Below, in pieces: positions 9,283-17,239 of a DNA stretch of 35,991 nt; within the stretch, counting starts at the first letter, position 1; the number at the start of each line of letters is the position of its first letter. A model generated the notes under the pieces. It made no database searches, had not been told where the DNA came from, and saw nothing but the letters and a program-made list of their open reading frames with translations. This DNA is from Chrysophaeum taylorii (lineage: Eukaryota > Sar > Pelagophyceae > Pelagomonadales > Pelagomonadaceae), in contig JAQMWT010000692.1 of NCBI GenBank assembly GCA_029834535.1, positions 1 to 35,991 of the forward strand. The letters are read 5' to 3'. Both the position numbers and the translations under genes were made by a program.

Positions 9283-9880
9283 ATGATGGCGGTGTACCAG
9301 ACGTCTGATGAGAACGTTGCCTTTGGGCAGATATGTTGTATGGTGACCAGGTTATGACGATGGTCGGAGTCGACAGAAGCAAAAACAGGCGTAAACAGGG
9401 TTGATGCGAACGTTGGGTGTTTGGTTGTTGTGGCGCGAGCAAGTTGCCATGGGCACGACCGCGTCCTGTACGCGAAAATGGAAGACTTCGGACGCGCCAG
9501 CGGTGTAAGGAACGAACACGGGTAGACCAGGCTGCTGTATGCCAGCCTGCTGTGGCAGATAAGAAAGTGGCCCGTTTTCGCATTCGCAAGAACGAAGTTG
9601 CCATATGGGCCAACGTTGGAGGAGCAAGCGGCGAGCTTCGCGTCATACTCGAATAGACTGCGGTAGAAGTTGGCGACAGTGGCAAAACAGTTGTGGCACG
9701 TAAGAACGTTGCAGATAGCGTCGCAGTGGCACGTAAGAACATTGCAGATAGCGTCGCGGGTGCTGAGCACGGAATTCACTGCGATAGCAAAACCGGATTT
9801 TAAAGGTCAGAAAAACGGCGAAAAGGCGAGAGTGCGCGAAGGAGAACCACAAATCACACAGCAAAGAAGCGTCTGTCCAG
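9099..9880 (-). other. Unassigned middle of copia element
   Basis: This is where protease and integrase should lie. Long open frames exist on the minus strand (a 226-residue one at 9099-9779), but none shows a D[ST]G protease box or a D,D35E integrase pattern that I can recognise. A 33-bp tandem duplication lies at 9693-9758. Either the integrase is scrambled by frameshifts or it has been lost. Confidence 0.4.
9693..9758. repeat. 33-bp tandem duplication
   Basis: GTGGCACGTAAGAAC..TTGCAGATAGCGTCG occurs at 9693 and again at 9726 with one or two differences. Confidence 0.9.
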
Positions 9881-10024
9881 GATCCCGAAGATGAGCGATC
9901 CAACCACATAGGAAGCACGAAAACTGCGCACGCGAAAAATTGACAGGCACAGCTTAGTTGTGGCAGGTGAAATGCGCGATGGAGCGTGATGCGCTGGTTT
10001 TACCAAAACCGACAAGCACAACGA

Positions 10025-10240
10025 GGAGTGGATCAACGAATAGCAGAAAATGTAGAACGGGGAGTGGATCAGCGAATAGCAGAAAATGCACAACGGGGAG
10101 TGGAGCAACGAATAGGCGAAATACAGAACGAGGAGGGGAGCAACGACGAGGTGAAAAGACAGAACGAGGAGAGGAGCAACGACGAGGGGAAAATACAGAA
10201 CGAGGGGCTGAGCAACGAATAGCGGAAAATACAGAACGAG
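10025..10240. repeat. 36-bp minisatellite, about six units
   Basis: Units related to GAGCAACGAATAGCGGAAAA plus ATACAGAACGAGGG recur about every 36 bp (starts near 10025, 10061, 10097, 10132, 10168, 10204). The period keeps the frame. On the element's coding (minus) strand the repeat is hydrophobic (VLYFPLVVAPL-like), and on the plus strand it is polar (GVDQRIAENVER-like). The array lies between Gag and the rest of Pol. Confidence 0.85.
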
Positions 10241-10349
10241 GCGCCTGTGCAATGGGAGCTAAAAACAAAAACGAGGGGCTTCCGTGGGATGGGGTTGTTG
10301 ATGTGCTTGCATCAGACATTCGGCGGTACACACGCTGACTTGGAATTAG

Positions 10350-11131
10350 CTTGAAAGTGCTGCGCTGTTGAGAAGAACGGCGATGGTGGGTAGGGCGTTG
10401 TCGTGGAATAGCTAGGAACTTTGAAACTTGCGGCAGTCCCCCTTAAAGTGATCCTTGCAGCCGCCAAAAAGGACATCAGGTAGTGCGTCGGAATCGAGTA
10501 GAGCCAGGTTGTTGGGAAAGGGGGGCGTCTAGGGTAGGTCAGTTGGAAGAGTCTGAAGTCGTGGCTGACGACGCGGCGGATAGCGCGGCGGAAGTGGTTG
10601 TGCATGCCATCGAAATTGATTGTTGTTGAACTTCTCAAGGGTACAACCACATTCATCGGTACGAAACGCGAGACGATAAAACAAAGCCAGTAAGGCTTGA
10701 AGCACGATGCACGTAGTCAAATGCGAAGACACACTCGAGGGTGCGTCGGATCAGGTACAATGCCGAGCAACTTGAACTGCGGTGATTGGTACAATGCTGA
10801 GCAACTTGTATACTCCGATGATGAACTTGTTGAGGAAGTTCAACTCCGATGATGAACTTGTTGAGGAAGTTCGCTACGCGATCCCCACGGCCCATGTAGA
10901 CATCGGTAATGCGCTTGTAAAGTCGCGTGAAGTTCATGTCGCGGTTGTCATGTTGTTCGCGTGAAGTTCATGTCGCGGTTTTCATGGATATCAACGTTGT
11001 TGCTTGACGCGAAAGTCTTCTTCAGAGCAGCGTTCCAGGCGCCGGGTCCATTGGTGAAAAAGATGTCGCTCACCACTGAAGGCATCGAGTTTTTGCGAAA
11101 GCTTGCTATCCTTAATTTCGATCGAGGACAT
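10350..11131 (-). pseudogene. Copia Gag-like region
   Basis: Just inside the 5' LTR and primer-binding site, the minus strand begins at an ATG at 11131 with MSSIEIKDSKLSQKLDAFSG. This is the typical position and style of a copia Gag start. After a frameshift it continues as FFTNGPGAWNAALKKTF, then NVDIHENRDMNFTRLYKRIT and VANFLNKFIIGVEL. Around 10450-10480 a CKDHFKGDC segment resembles a degraded CCHC zinc knuckle (C-x2-H-x4-C, first Cys lost). Several short tandem duplications interrupt it (10753-10822, 10812-10873, 10924-10985). Gag assignment rests on position and general character, not on a strong motif. Confidence 0.55.
10753..10985. repeat. Three short tandem duplications within Gag region
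   Basis: GGTACAATGC.GAGCAACTTG recurs at 10753 and 10788 (35 bp apart). ACTCCGATGATGAACTTGTT recurs at 10812 and 10843 (31 bp). CGCGTGAAGTTCATGTCGCG recurs at 10924 and 10958 (34 bp). Confidence 0.9.
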
Positions 11132-11229
11132 GATAAACGACAACGAACCGAACACGTAGCAATGAACTGAAGCCGAGGAGGAGTCGCTGTTGTCCGTGAA
11201 GTCAAGCGGTCGTGCGACCGTGACGGACA

Positions 11230-11242
11230 CCAGCTGCTACCA
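11230..11242 (-). promoter_or_regulatory. Primer-binding site of copia element
   Basis: On the minus strand TGGTAGCAGCTGG starts immediately after the 5' LTR end CGTAACA. Reverse transcription of LTR elements is primed by a tRNA whose 3' CCA pairs with TGG. Initiator-Met tRNA is the usual copia primer and gives TGGTA-type sites, but the tRNA identity here is inferred. Confidence 0.65.
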
Positions 11243-11338
11243 TGTTACGAATGGTATGAGGCGTTAGACTAGCGATAAGAGAAAGACGCAAGGATACTGG
11301 ATACGTGGTGCAGGGGTAAGTGTCATAGCTTCCTCACA
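11243..11338 (-). repeat. 5' LTR of copia element (96 bp)
   Basis: Partner of 6500-6595. It is followed by the CTTCT duplication at 11339-11343. Confidence 0.9.
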
Positions 11339-11534
11339 CTTCTGATTAAAAAAAGAAGCAAATTGGAACACATTTGGAACGAGGTTAGCGTCAGGATTCG
11401 TTTCCAAGTTGCTTCCAAGTTGGTGGAATTTGTCACGCCGCCTCCCTTTGCTGTAGACTTGGAACGAAGCTGGAGCGAAATTGGATTGAGTTTGGAGGGA
11501 CGTTGGAGGCCTTGGAAGCGGTAGTTGACGATGA

Positions 11535-11930
11535 GTGGGCCGCCGGACTCGCCGGCGAGGGCGGCCCAGGACCGCCACGCGTCGCCCGTGCGCCCCGTGG
11601 CAGCCGCCGACGGGAAAAATAAGTGGGACGGCCGCGAGAAGGGCCTCGTTGGCGAGGGCGTATTGGGACGACCCGCCCTGCTCGGCCGGGCACGGCGAAA
11701 AGGGGCCGGCGTGCGAGAAGATACTGCAACAGATCCTGTCGGTGCACAACATGTCGGGCACCCAGAAGCTTGAGCTCGCGACGAAGCAGGCCGACATCGA
11801 GGCGAAGAAGGTCGCGGACGCCAAAAAGGAGGATCGCGAGGCGAAAATGCAGGAAGCCCGGGTCGCTCAAATGAAGGCCAACGCCGATTTCCAGAAGACC
11901 ACGGCGAAGTTCCTCATGCAGAAGCTCTGA
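11535..11930 (+). CDS. C-terminal fragment with coiled coil, possibly transposon accessory protein
   Basis: An open frame ends at 11928-11930 with a clean amphipathic helix: KLELATKQADIEAKKVADAK, then EDREAKMQEARVAQMKANAD and FQKTTAKFLMQKL. The heptad-like Lys/Glu/Ala pattern indicates a coiled coil. The N-terminal half is low-complexity and probably not the true start. Upstream (about 11343-11524) the same frame reads SWSEIGLSLEGRWRPWKR before a stop. PIF/Harbinger transposons often carry a second, Myb/SANT-like gene ending in a coiled coil, and a Harbinger transposase relic lies 1.7 kb downstream on the opposite strand, so that is one possible identity. It could equally be a host-gene fragment. 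Confidence 0.4.
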   Translation: MGRRTRRRGRPRTATRRPCAPWQPPTGKISGTAARRASLARAYWDDPPCSAGHGEKGPACEKILQQILSVHNMSGTQKLELATKQADIEAKKVADAKKEDREAKMQEARVAQMKANADFQKTTAKFLMQKL

Positions 11931-12009
11931 GGGGCACCACCATCCTCGCCCAATCCCCGTGCGCACCATGCGCCAACCGCCCCCCCTCGTCGCTTTGCGC
12001 CAAACGCGC

Positions 12010-12337
12010 CTGTAGTGGTTTTCTCAGATACCCGCCCCTCTTGGCCGGGCCAGAGGCCTCAACAGCCCTTTCCCCCAACCCGAACCGCGGGTGAAACCAC
12101 CACACGCCCGATCTCAGCGTAACGCTCACGCCATCACGAAAATCGGACAATCAAAGGTAATAGCAAGAAGACAGCAAGAAAGCAATAAAGATGCCTGGTA
12201 CATTGGGTTCAGTGGAAGCGCAGGTGAGGATGCATAGATGACACCCCCCCCCATAATTGCAAGGTCAGTACCAGAGCAACAATCAGGGTAAGTCAGGTGG
12301 CAGGCAGGCAAGTGGGGGGAATGGGCGTTACTGCCAC
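12010..12337. repeat. ~330-bp repeat, copy A (Harbinger-associated)
   Basis: It starts GTAGTGGTTTTCTCAGATAC and ends GGGCGTTACTGCCAC. It matches 13168-13503 along its length, and part of it matches the inverted segment 18725-18922. The C-terminal edge of the transposase gene (GCGCTTCCACTGAACCC on the opposite strand) lies inside it, so it is the 3' flank of the Harbinger-like element. No independent gene is supported. Confidence 0.75.
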
Positions 12338-12422
12338 TAACTAACTAACTTCAGACCTCTCCCGAGCATGGGAGCCAGGCCGGACCGACAGGAGCCAGCC
12401 CGGAATCACGGGCCTGTAGACC
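12338..12422 (-). mobile_element. 5'-truncated SINE-like copy with 10-bp target-site duplication
   Basis: Only the last ~85 bp of the SINE-like family are present: tail CTAACTAACTAAC, then CTTCAGACCTCTCCCGAGCA to GGGCCTGTAGACC. TTACTGCCAC at 12328-12337 and 12423-12432 flanks it. The related repeat at 13168-13503 carries the same sequence without the insertion (TTACTGCCAC at 13494-13503), giving an empty-site comparison. Loss of the 5' end with an intact tail is the signature of target-primed reverse transcription. Confidence 0.85.
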
Positions 12423-12432
12423 TTACTGCCAC

Positions 12433-13000
12433 AGGAGCCCCCTACTCGAGATGAAGTCGTCCTCGACTTTAAGGGTGACGAAGGTCACGCTCACGAATGG
12501 TACGACAAGCTCGGTCAGCTACATCAGCACGAACTTTGTTGCTGTGGAGGCCGAAGCTACTGACAAGGACATCGATTTCATCCGGTCGGAAGTCAGTCAC
12601 AAGGTTCACAGCCGTCCATATTCGTTCGTAGACGAGTGAAGCTACCTCCGTCAGGGTCTTTGTCGTCTGGTCTTAAGCGTCGTTCTTCAGCAGAAGCGGT
12701 CGCAAAACAAACGTCAGTCTCCTCTAGTTTCCATGGTGCGGTTTCTCTCGGATATTAACGGCTATCTCGAACACCAAAACTTCTCGTCGAGCAGCAAAAT
12801 TTGCCGGCTACTGTTCGACTCGCGCGGTTGACCGGTGCGACGGACTTACACGGCACAAGCCTTTTGCCTCGCCAGAGACTATGGTTGCTCTCTCCGGCCT
12901 TCTTTCTGCATCTTTTCGGAGACTGTGGGTGGTCTCCTGGGCTCGCTTTTTGTCTTGAGACCCACAAAAATCCGCTCAACGTCCGAGCAGTAGTCCGTCG
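12433..13000. other. No supported gene
   Basis: A 62-residue frame (12451-12639, plus) with TLRVTKVTLTNGTTSSVSYI and a 110-residue frame (12801-13133, plus) are open but show no family signature. Part of 13000-13125 matches the inverted Harbinger-associated segment at 18990-19090. Confidence 0.35.
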
Positions 13001-13126
13001 GCCGTTTATTCCGAATCACGTAAAGAGCGCCCAATCGCTCTTCCGATCCGTCGAAACCGCCAACCAACACGTCGGCTTTGCGCTCACTCAACCGCTGCGA
13101 ACCGACTCGCCGCCGAAAACAGGAGA

Positions 13127-13195
13127 TCGATAGTCCGGGAGTTGGACTATCGATTCCCGTTTCTGAGACCACTGTAGTGGTTTTCTCAGATACCC
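13127..13195. repeat. Back-to-back hairpins at element junction
   Basis: ATCGATAGTCC and GGACTATCGAT form an 11-bp stem (about 13127-13156). Directly after it TCTGAGACCACTGTAGTGG continues into TTTTCTCAG, a second imperfect palindrome. The same arrangement is inverted at 18915-18977. It probably marks abutting transposon termini. Confidence 0.6.
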
Positions 13196-13503
13196 GCCCC
13201 TCTTGGCCGGGCCAGAGGCCTCAACAACCCTTTCTCCCAACCCGAACCGCGGGTGAAACCACCACACGCCCGATCTCAGCGTAACACTCACGCCATCACG
13301 AAAATCGGACAATCAAATGAGGGTAATAGCAAGAAGACAGCAAGAAAGCAATACAAATGCCTGGTGCATTGGGTTCGGTGGAAGCGCAGGTGAGGATGTC
13401 GAGATGACGCCCCCCCAATAATTGCAAGGTCAGTACCAGAGCAACAATCAGGGTAAGTCAGGTGGCAGGCCGGCAAGTGGGTGGAATGGGCGTTACTGCC
13501 ACA
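13168..13503. repeat. ~330-bp repeat, copy B
   Basis: Second copy of 12010-12337, with a few small differences and without the SINE insertion. It lies on the 3' side of the transposase relic at 13580-14005. Confidence 0.75.
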
Positions 13504-13579
13504 CGCCCCGAGCCTGCGAATGGCCTCGTTCCCAGTGCCCGATCATGCGGATATGCCGCCTCCCCGGAAAGTGTCTCTT

Positions 13580-14005
13580 AACACTTAGTCAAAGGTGCCG
13601 CGGATGCGGCCCTCGTTCACGCAGAGGTACTCTTATAGGTCTGGGACGGAGCATCCGAATGCAATGGCGGCCTGGTTGCCGTCCGTAGAAGCAGCTATGG
13701 CAGTTCTGGAGGATGACGGCGGCCTTGCAGTAGAGCGCAACGGGCCGCTTGCCGGTGATCACCTGCTTCTTGACGTCGCAGTACGCGAACTGCGAGACCA
13801 TCCACCGAAAGACCATTCCACCGCGACGCGCGAGGGCTTGTGGACGTCGTTGTACTGCTTCTGGATGGGCGTGAGGTGCTTGGCCTTCCACGGGGTCTGG
13901 ATGACGTCGCAGCGGGTGTAGCCCATGTCCCCGAAGACGATGAAGGGAAGAATATCGTCCTCGTCCTCGTCCTTGGTCGGTCGGGAGAGAGGTCAGCTGA
14001 AACAT
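13580..14005 (-). pseudogene. PIF/Harbinger-like DDE transposase, C-terminal part (copy B)
   Basis: DDE-family transposase catalysing cut-and-paste transposition. The minus strand reads SQFAYCDVKKQVITGKRPVA, then LYCKAAVILQNCHSCFYG. This is the end of the DDE_Tnp_4-type domain, in which a NC.TC.YGNQ-like phrase follows the catalytic Glu. Downstream, in another frame, GCSVPDL then EYLCVNEGRIRGTFD reaches a stop near 13580, giving the likely true C-terminus. The preceding GDMGYTR and VEWSFG catalytic segments are shifted here and better kept in copy C (18349-18723). Beyond 14005 both copies share a segment with TGTTTCAG just before coding resumes, which may be an intron 3' end. Confidence 0.75.
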
Positions 14006-14089
14006 GTCACACCACGTAAGACGCCGCAGGGTTAGCGAAAAATCACGGTTCTTTTCCCAATTTCCTTCTTTTTTTTTTTAAGTCAAGTT

Positions 14090-14490
14090 TCCAACCACCA
14101 TATAAGTTTGGTCACCATAAACCCTAAACAAGTTTGGTCACTTAAGTTTGGTCAATCAGTACCTTGCCAAGGTACGGATTGACCAAACTTGCACTGTAAG
14201 AGAGCAAACATAAGTGTTCACTCGAGTGTTTCAGATTAAAAAAAAAGGATCGGTCAAGTTTGGTCAACAAGTTTTGTCAATTTCTTTCAAGTTTGCTCGA
14301 TTTTGATGTATGTTTAAGGGAACATTTACAAGTTTGGTCACTTTCAAACGAAGTTTGATCAGTTAAGTTTGGTCACTCCGAATTGCATTAAGTTTGATCA
14401 ATCAAACCTTCAAATTTGATCAACAACCTTGCAAGTTCGGTCTGCAAGTTTGATCACTACTCCTCAAACTTCCACGGTATTGACCAAACT
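14090..14490. repeat. Left TIR and subterminal motif cluster
   Basis: Copies of AAGTTTGGTCA or close variants lie near 14104, 14131, 14143, 14256, 14270, 14330, 14352, 14365, 14390, 14412 and 14444, with inverted copies near 14180 and 14482. A small palindrome, GTACCTTGCCAAGGTAC, lies near 14159-14175. Confidence 0.85.
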
Positions 14491-14740
14491 CTGGCTATTT
14501 AAATCAAACTTAAGGAGGCTTTTTAAGGGGGCGCGTGAGCGCTTTTTGTGCGAAAATGCTTTAAAAACGAGAGCTAGGTGCTGCAGCCACGCAGAATCTA
14601 CCGTGGCGTTACACGCGCGGAATGGGCACCCCCCCATGACCACCTTAGAAGGAGATCCATCCTAAGACAGCGCGGCGATACGGAAGGAGAGCGGGTAGCG
14701 ACACGCGGCCCCGAGAGCAGATTCCCACGGCTTGGCGTAC

Positions 14741-15130
14741 TTAAGCTGGGCCCATTCTCGTACCTTCCGTCGTTCGTAGAAGCCACCCAAACTGCGACTC
14801 ACCACGGTGGTGTTGCCGTGGTCGTGCGTCATTCTTCAGCAACAAGCGGACATCGGACACCAGACTTACATGGTCTGCGTGAGACGGATCACCCCATTCT
14901 GCATCCCAAAACTCGAGAGGGAGCGCGTCTTTGATAATCGACTCGGGGTCGAGAACGCGAAACTCGACGACCTCGATAAACTGCGCGAGCAACGCCCCTG
15001 GAGCACCCAAGGATTGTAGTCCCACACTTGTGCGGGGCCGTACAGGACCACGTTCAGGAGTTCCTCACCGTCGCGTGCCCGATCCGGAGTTAGCTGTCCA
15101 GCTTGATCATGGGACGGCAACGCGAGCACG
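14741..15130 (-). pseudogene. Unknown coding relic inside TIR transposon (right half)
   Basis: The minus strand looks protein-like across a frameshift near 15000: AGQLTPDRARDGEELLNVVL, then YGPAQVWDYNPWVLQG in one frame, then ALLAQFIEVVEFRVLDPESI and FWDAEWGDPSHADHV in another, ending at a stop near 14741. No family is recognised. Its position between the TIRs, in the same orientation as 15950-16625, suggests both belonged to the element's own gene before a SINE inserted between them. Confidence 0.4.
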
Positions 15131-15149
15131 TGCCGTTACGCCAGCATAA

Positions 15150-15562
15150 GCAACTCGCACGACCGTAAGTGAACACCTCCTTATCCTCCTCCTCCTCGCG
15201 CATCTCGACAACCCCGCCCTGCCGCAAGATCTCCCGCTACTGCTGCACCGTCGAGCACTGTAAGAGAAAGTCGGCAAATACAAGCTGCGGCGCGAAGGGA
15301 TGTCAAGACGCCGACAGCCTCGCTCCGGAAGATCGCGGACACCACCCCTGTAATTCTAACCCAGTCATCAGTACGAGTCTAAAATATGACAAGTTTGATG
15401 TGATTGTTCGAAATTTGATCACACCAAATCGAATGCCTCCAAGTTTGACCATACACTCGCATCAACATGCGAATACTCGCAGAACAACATCCGCAAACAG
15501 GGCCTGCGTAAGACAACGCTGATACCACGCTGTTTCGTCGCCCAAGATTATTCGGATGCGCC
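15150..15562. other. No gene recognised
   Basis: No convincing frame. A few AAGTTTGACCA/AAATTTGATCA motifs (about 15395-15450) belong to the surrounding TIR element. Confidence 0.4.
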
Positions 15563-15572
15563 TTATTAGTTC

Positions 15573-15940
15573 CCTTACCCTGATCGCCGACTGCGGTTGC
15601 GATGGAGGACGATGCCTCATGAATCCTGAGCCTCGCGAGGGCATCCGCCCTCCCGTCGTAGGATGGCACCTATTCGCCTCCCGGGCGGGCCGGTTGGCAG
15701 CCGGAACGTTCGCAGTGGGACGGGGTATGGCCGGGGGGCGAAGACGGAAGGTTATCGACGAGTTGGTTGTCAGTCACATCGCGGTCTCCTCGTCGCATGG
15801 CGACAAGCTTGATGGTCACTCTCCGCCGACCGACCTTTCGGCGCTCCTCGTCTACAGGCCCGCGATTCCGGACTGGCTCCTGTCGGTCCGGCCTGGCTCC
15901 CATGCTCAGGAGAGTTCTGAAGTTAGTTAGTTTTAGTTAG
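15573..15940 (+). mobile_element. SINE-like element, full-length, with 10-bp target-site duplication
   Basis: The reference copy of the family, about 368 bp, beginning CCTTACCCTGATCGCC. Near its end GGCTCCCATGCTCAGGAG folds into a short hairpin. The tail is GTTAGTTAGTTTTAGTTAG. TTATTAGTTC at 15563-15572 and 15941-15950 is a perfect 10-bp duplication. It matches the minus-strand copy at 3231-3596 and the truncated copies at 12338-12422 and about 17193-17231. A 124-residue frame runs through it but is not conserved as protein in the other copy. The tail and duplication fit mobilisation by a LINE. Confidence 0.85.
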
Positions 15941-15949
15941 TTATTAGTT

Positions 15950-16625
15950 CGATGTTTATGACAGACTGCAGCGAACGATCCCGGTTCGTCATCTCGCGCC
16001 TTTAGCGGATGACACTGTTGCAGATGTCTATCAAACGCACATGCCGAGAAGAGCCGCCTGACTTGCCCTCCATAAAGCCCTTGATGAGGACCGACACGGC
16101 CTCGCAGAAGTGCTTCGCGCGATAGCTGGTTCTTTGTCGGCAAGAAGGTTCGGAGCAGGTGTGCCTTTTAGCACACGTGACGGTATTGTCTACTTGCACA
16201 TCACAACGAGCAGCACGCACATAAAAGCTGCATCTTGCATATAGCACTTGAACGACAGCGCTGTCGCGCTGTAGACCATGTTGTACACGCCGTCAACTTG
16301 CCGCCCGTGACGAACATCATCTGCTGCAAGTCGGCCTCGAGAACACACATGCTGAACTTGGCATCTTGGTTAGATCGAGTTAAGTGGAGCCTCGTATTTG
16401 CGCGCTCTGAGCTGCGACAGCGTACTCGGCGATCTCTCATAGTCGTTTGCCTTCGTCTGGGCACGCGACTTCTTGTTTTCTTTGTCGGCGTCGTGGTCAA
16501 CCGACGTCGGCGTGTTACCACCACGCTCCCGCTCGACCTGAGCGACGAAACCCGCATCGATACCGTGTTCGTTTCGAAGTCGAAGGACGATCCGGAGTCA
16601 CAGCGCGACTTGCAGAACCGCTGAA
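15950..16625 (-). pseudogene. Unknown coding relic inside TIR transposon (left half)
   Basis: Minus-strand frames give, in order, GIDAGFVAQVERERGGNTPT, then HDADKENKKSRAQTKANDYE, SPSTLSQLRARKYEAPLNS, KFSMCVLEADLQQMMFVTGG, DGVYNMVYSATALSFKCYMQ and, near 16010-16110, KHFCEAVSVLIKGFMEGKSG. The changes of frame show several indels. No transposase family is recognised. Reading order matches 14741-15130, so together they are probably the remains of the gene of the 14090-16776 transposon. Confidence 0.4.
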
Positions 16626-16782
16626 AGCTTGATCACGGAGGCCCTTGTTTTGTTAGTGAACCTTTATGTTTGCTCTCCAACAGTGCAAGTTTAGTCACCC
16701 AAGATACGGATTGACCAAACTTAAGTGACCAAACTTGTTGAGGGTTTACGGTGACCAAACATATATGGTGGTTGGACTAACT

Positions 16783-16952
16783 TAGGGTCCGAGGATGGAT
16801 GACGTCATTCACTTTATCCCCTAACACCCCCCCCAAACCTCCGCCTAAATCTAACAATATATGCCGCGTTTGGCTAAATTGACGTTCAGCCTACAATGCT
16901 GTAAAAGCCCAAATGTAGGTTTCTCGGACAATTATTAGGGTCGGATAAGAAA
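16783..16952. repeat. 170-bp dispersed repeat, copy 1
   Basis: Starts TAGGGTCCGAGGATGGATGA and ends TTAGGGTCGGATAAGAAA. The direct copy at 33360-33529 has the same length and differs at only a few positions. The start AGGGTCCGA and the end AGGGTCGGA resemble each other. It looks like the end of a larger mobile element. Confidence 0.85.
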
Positions 16953-17192
16953 ACGAGACTAGCCCGCGCCGCAACGACGGGTCCTACAACGCGTGGGCTT
17001 TTCCTTTTTTTGCGTGAGGGGACGAAAGGATGCCGACTTCACTATGGGGACTAGTTCCATCGCGACGATCTCGCGGCGTGGCGGCACATACTGCTTGAGT
17101 ACAAATGAACATAGCTCAGCGATCCGTTGAGTATGTCTTAGTACAAACTGAAACATAGTTAACGGCTCGTACGAACTTTCTTATCCGACCCT
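16937..17192. mobile_element. Small TIR element (MITE-like), 16-bp inverted repeats
   Basis: AGGGTCGGATAAGAAA at 16937-16952 is perfectly inverted at 17177-17192 (TTTCTTATCCGACCCT). The 256-bp interval has no gene. The left TIR coincides with the end of the 170-bp repeat, and a third copy of the 16-mer ends the repeat at 33529. The true element may therefore be 16784-17192 with imperfect AGGGTC[CG]GA termini. No target-site duplication was found. Confidence 0.6.
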
Positions 17193-17231
17193 GCTAACTA
17201 ACTTCAGACCTCTCCCGAGCATGGGAGCTGG
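17193..17231 (-). mobile_element. Short 3' fragment of the SINE-like family
   Basis: CTAACTAACTTCAGACCTCT followed by CCCGAGCATGGGAG matches the last ~38 bp and tail of the family. No clear target-site duplication. Confidence 0.7.
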
Positions 17232-17239
17232 TGGTTAGA

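Larger units (their letters stand above)
6500..11338 (-). mobile_element. Ty1/copia LTR retrotransposon, complete but degraded
   Basis: The element is bounded by two 96-bp direct repeats (6500-6595 and 11243-11338) that differ by eye at one position. Read on the minus strand they start TGTGAGGAAG and end CGTAACA, the usual TG..CA form. CTTCT flanks both sides. Directly inside the 5' LTR (minus strand) lies TGGTAGCAGCTGG, a primer-binding site starting TGG. Gag-like sequence, Copia-type RT and RNase H follow in Copia order. Integrase and protease were not recognised, because the middle (about 8.9-10.3 kb) is frameshifted and full of short tandem duplications. No polypurine tract is evident next to the 3' LTR; that segment is purine-rich on the wrong strand. 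Near-identical LTRs beside heavily broken frames are unusual. Confidence 0.9.
14090..16776. mobile_element. TIR DNA transposon with subterminal AAGTTTGGTCA motifs
   Basis: About 120-bp terminal inverted repeats: 14090-14215 (starting TCCAACCACCATATA) and 16655-16776 (ending TATATGGTGGTTGGA) are reverse complements with scattered differences. The motif AAGTTTGGTCA or AAGTTTGATCA occurs about 14 times between 14090 and 14490, in both orientations, and several times near the right end. Dense subterminal motifs of this kind serve as transposase-binding sites in hAT- and CACTA-type elements. The interior holds broken minus-strand coding pieces and a later SINE insertion at 15573-15940. No clear target-site duplication is visible; the right end abuts another repeat. 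The superfamily is undetermined. Confidence 0.75.

Noticed and set aside
9958..10338. Plus-strand repeat protein with 12-residue GVDQRIAEN-type units
   Set aside because: It follows from a 36-bp minisatellite; the element's coding strand is the other one, and no start or domain supports a separate gene.
15556..15930. A 124-residue protein encoded by the SINE-like element (and its reverse at 3237-3548)
   Set aside because: The frame starts outside the element, the two copies do not keep the same protein, and truncated copies and tails indicate a non-coding retroposon.
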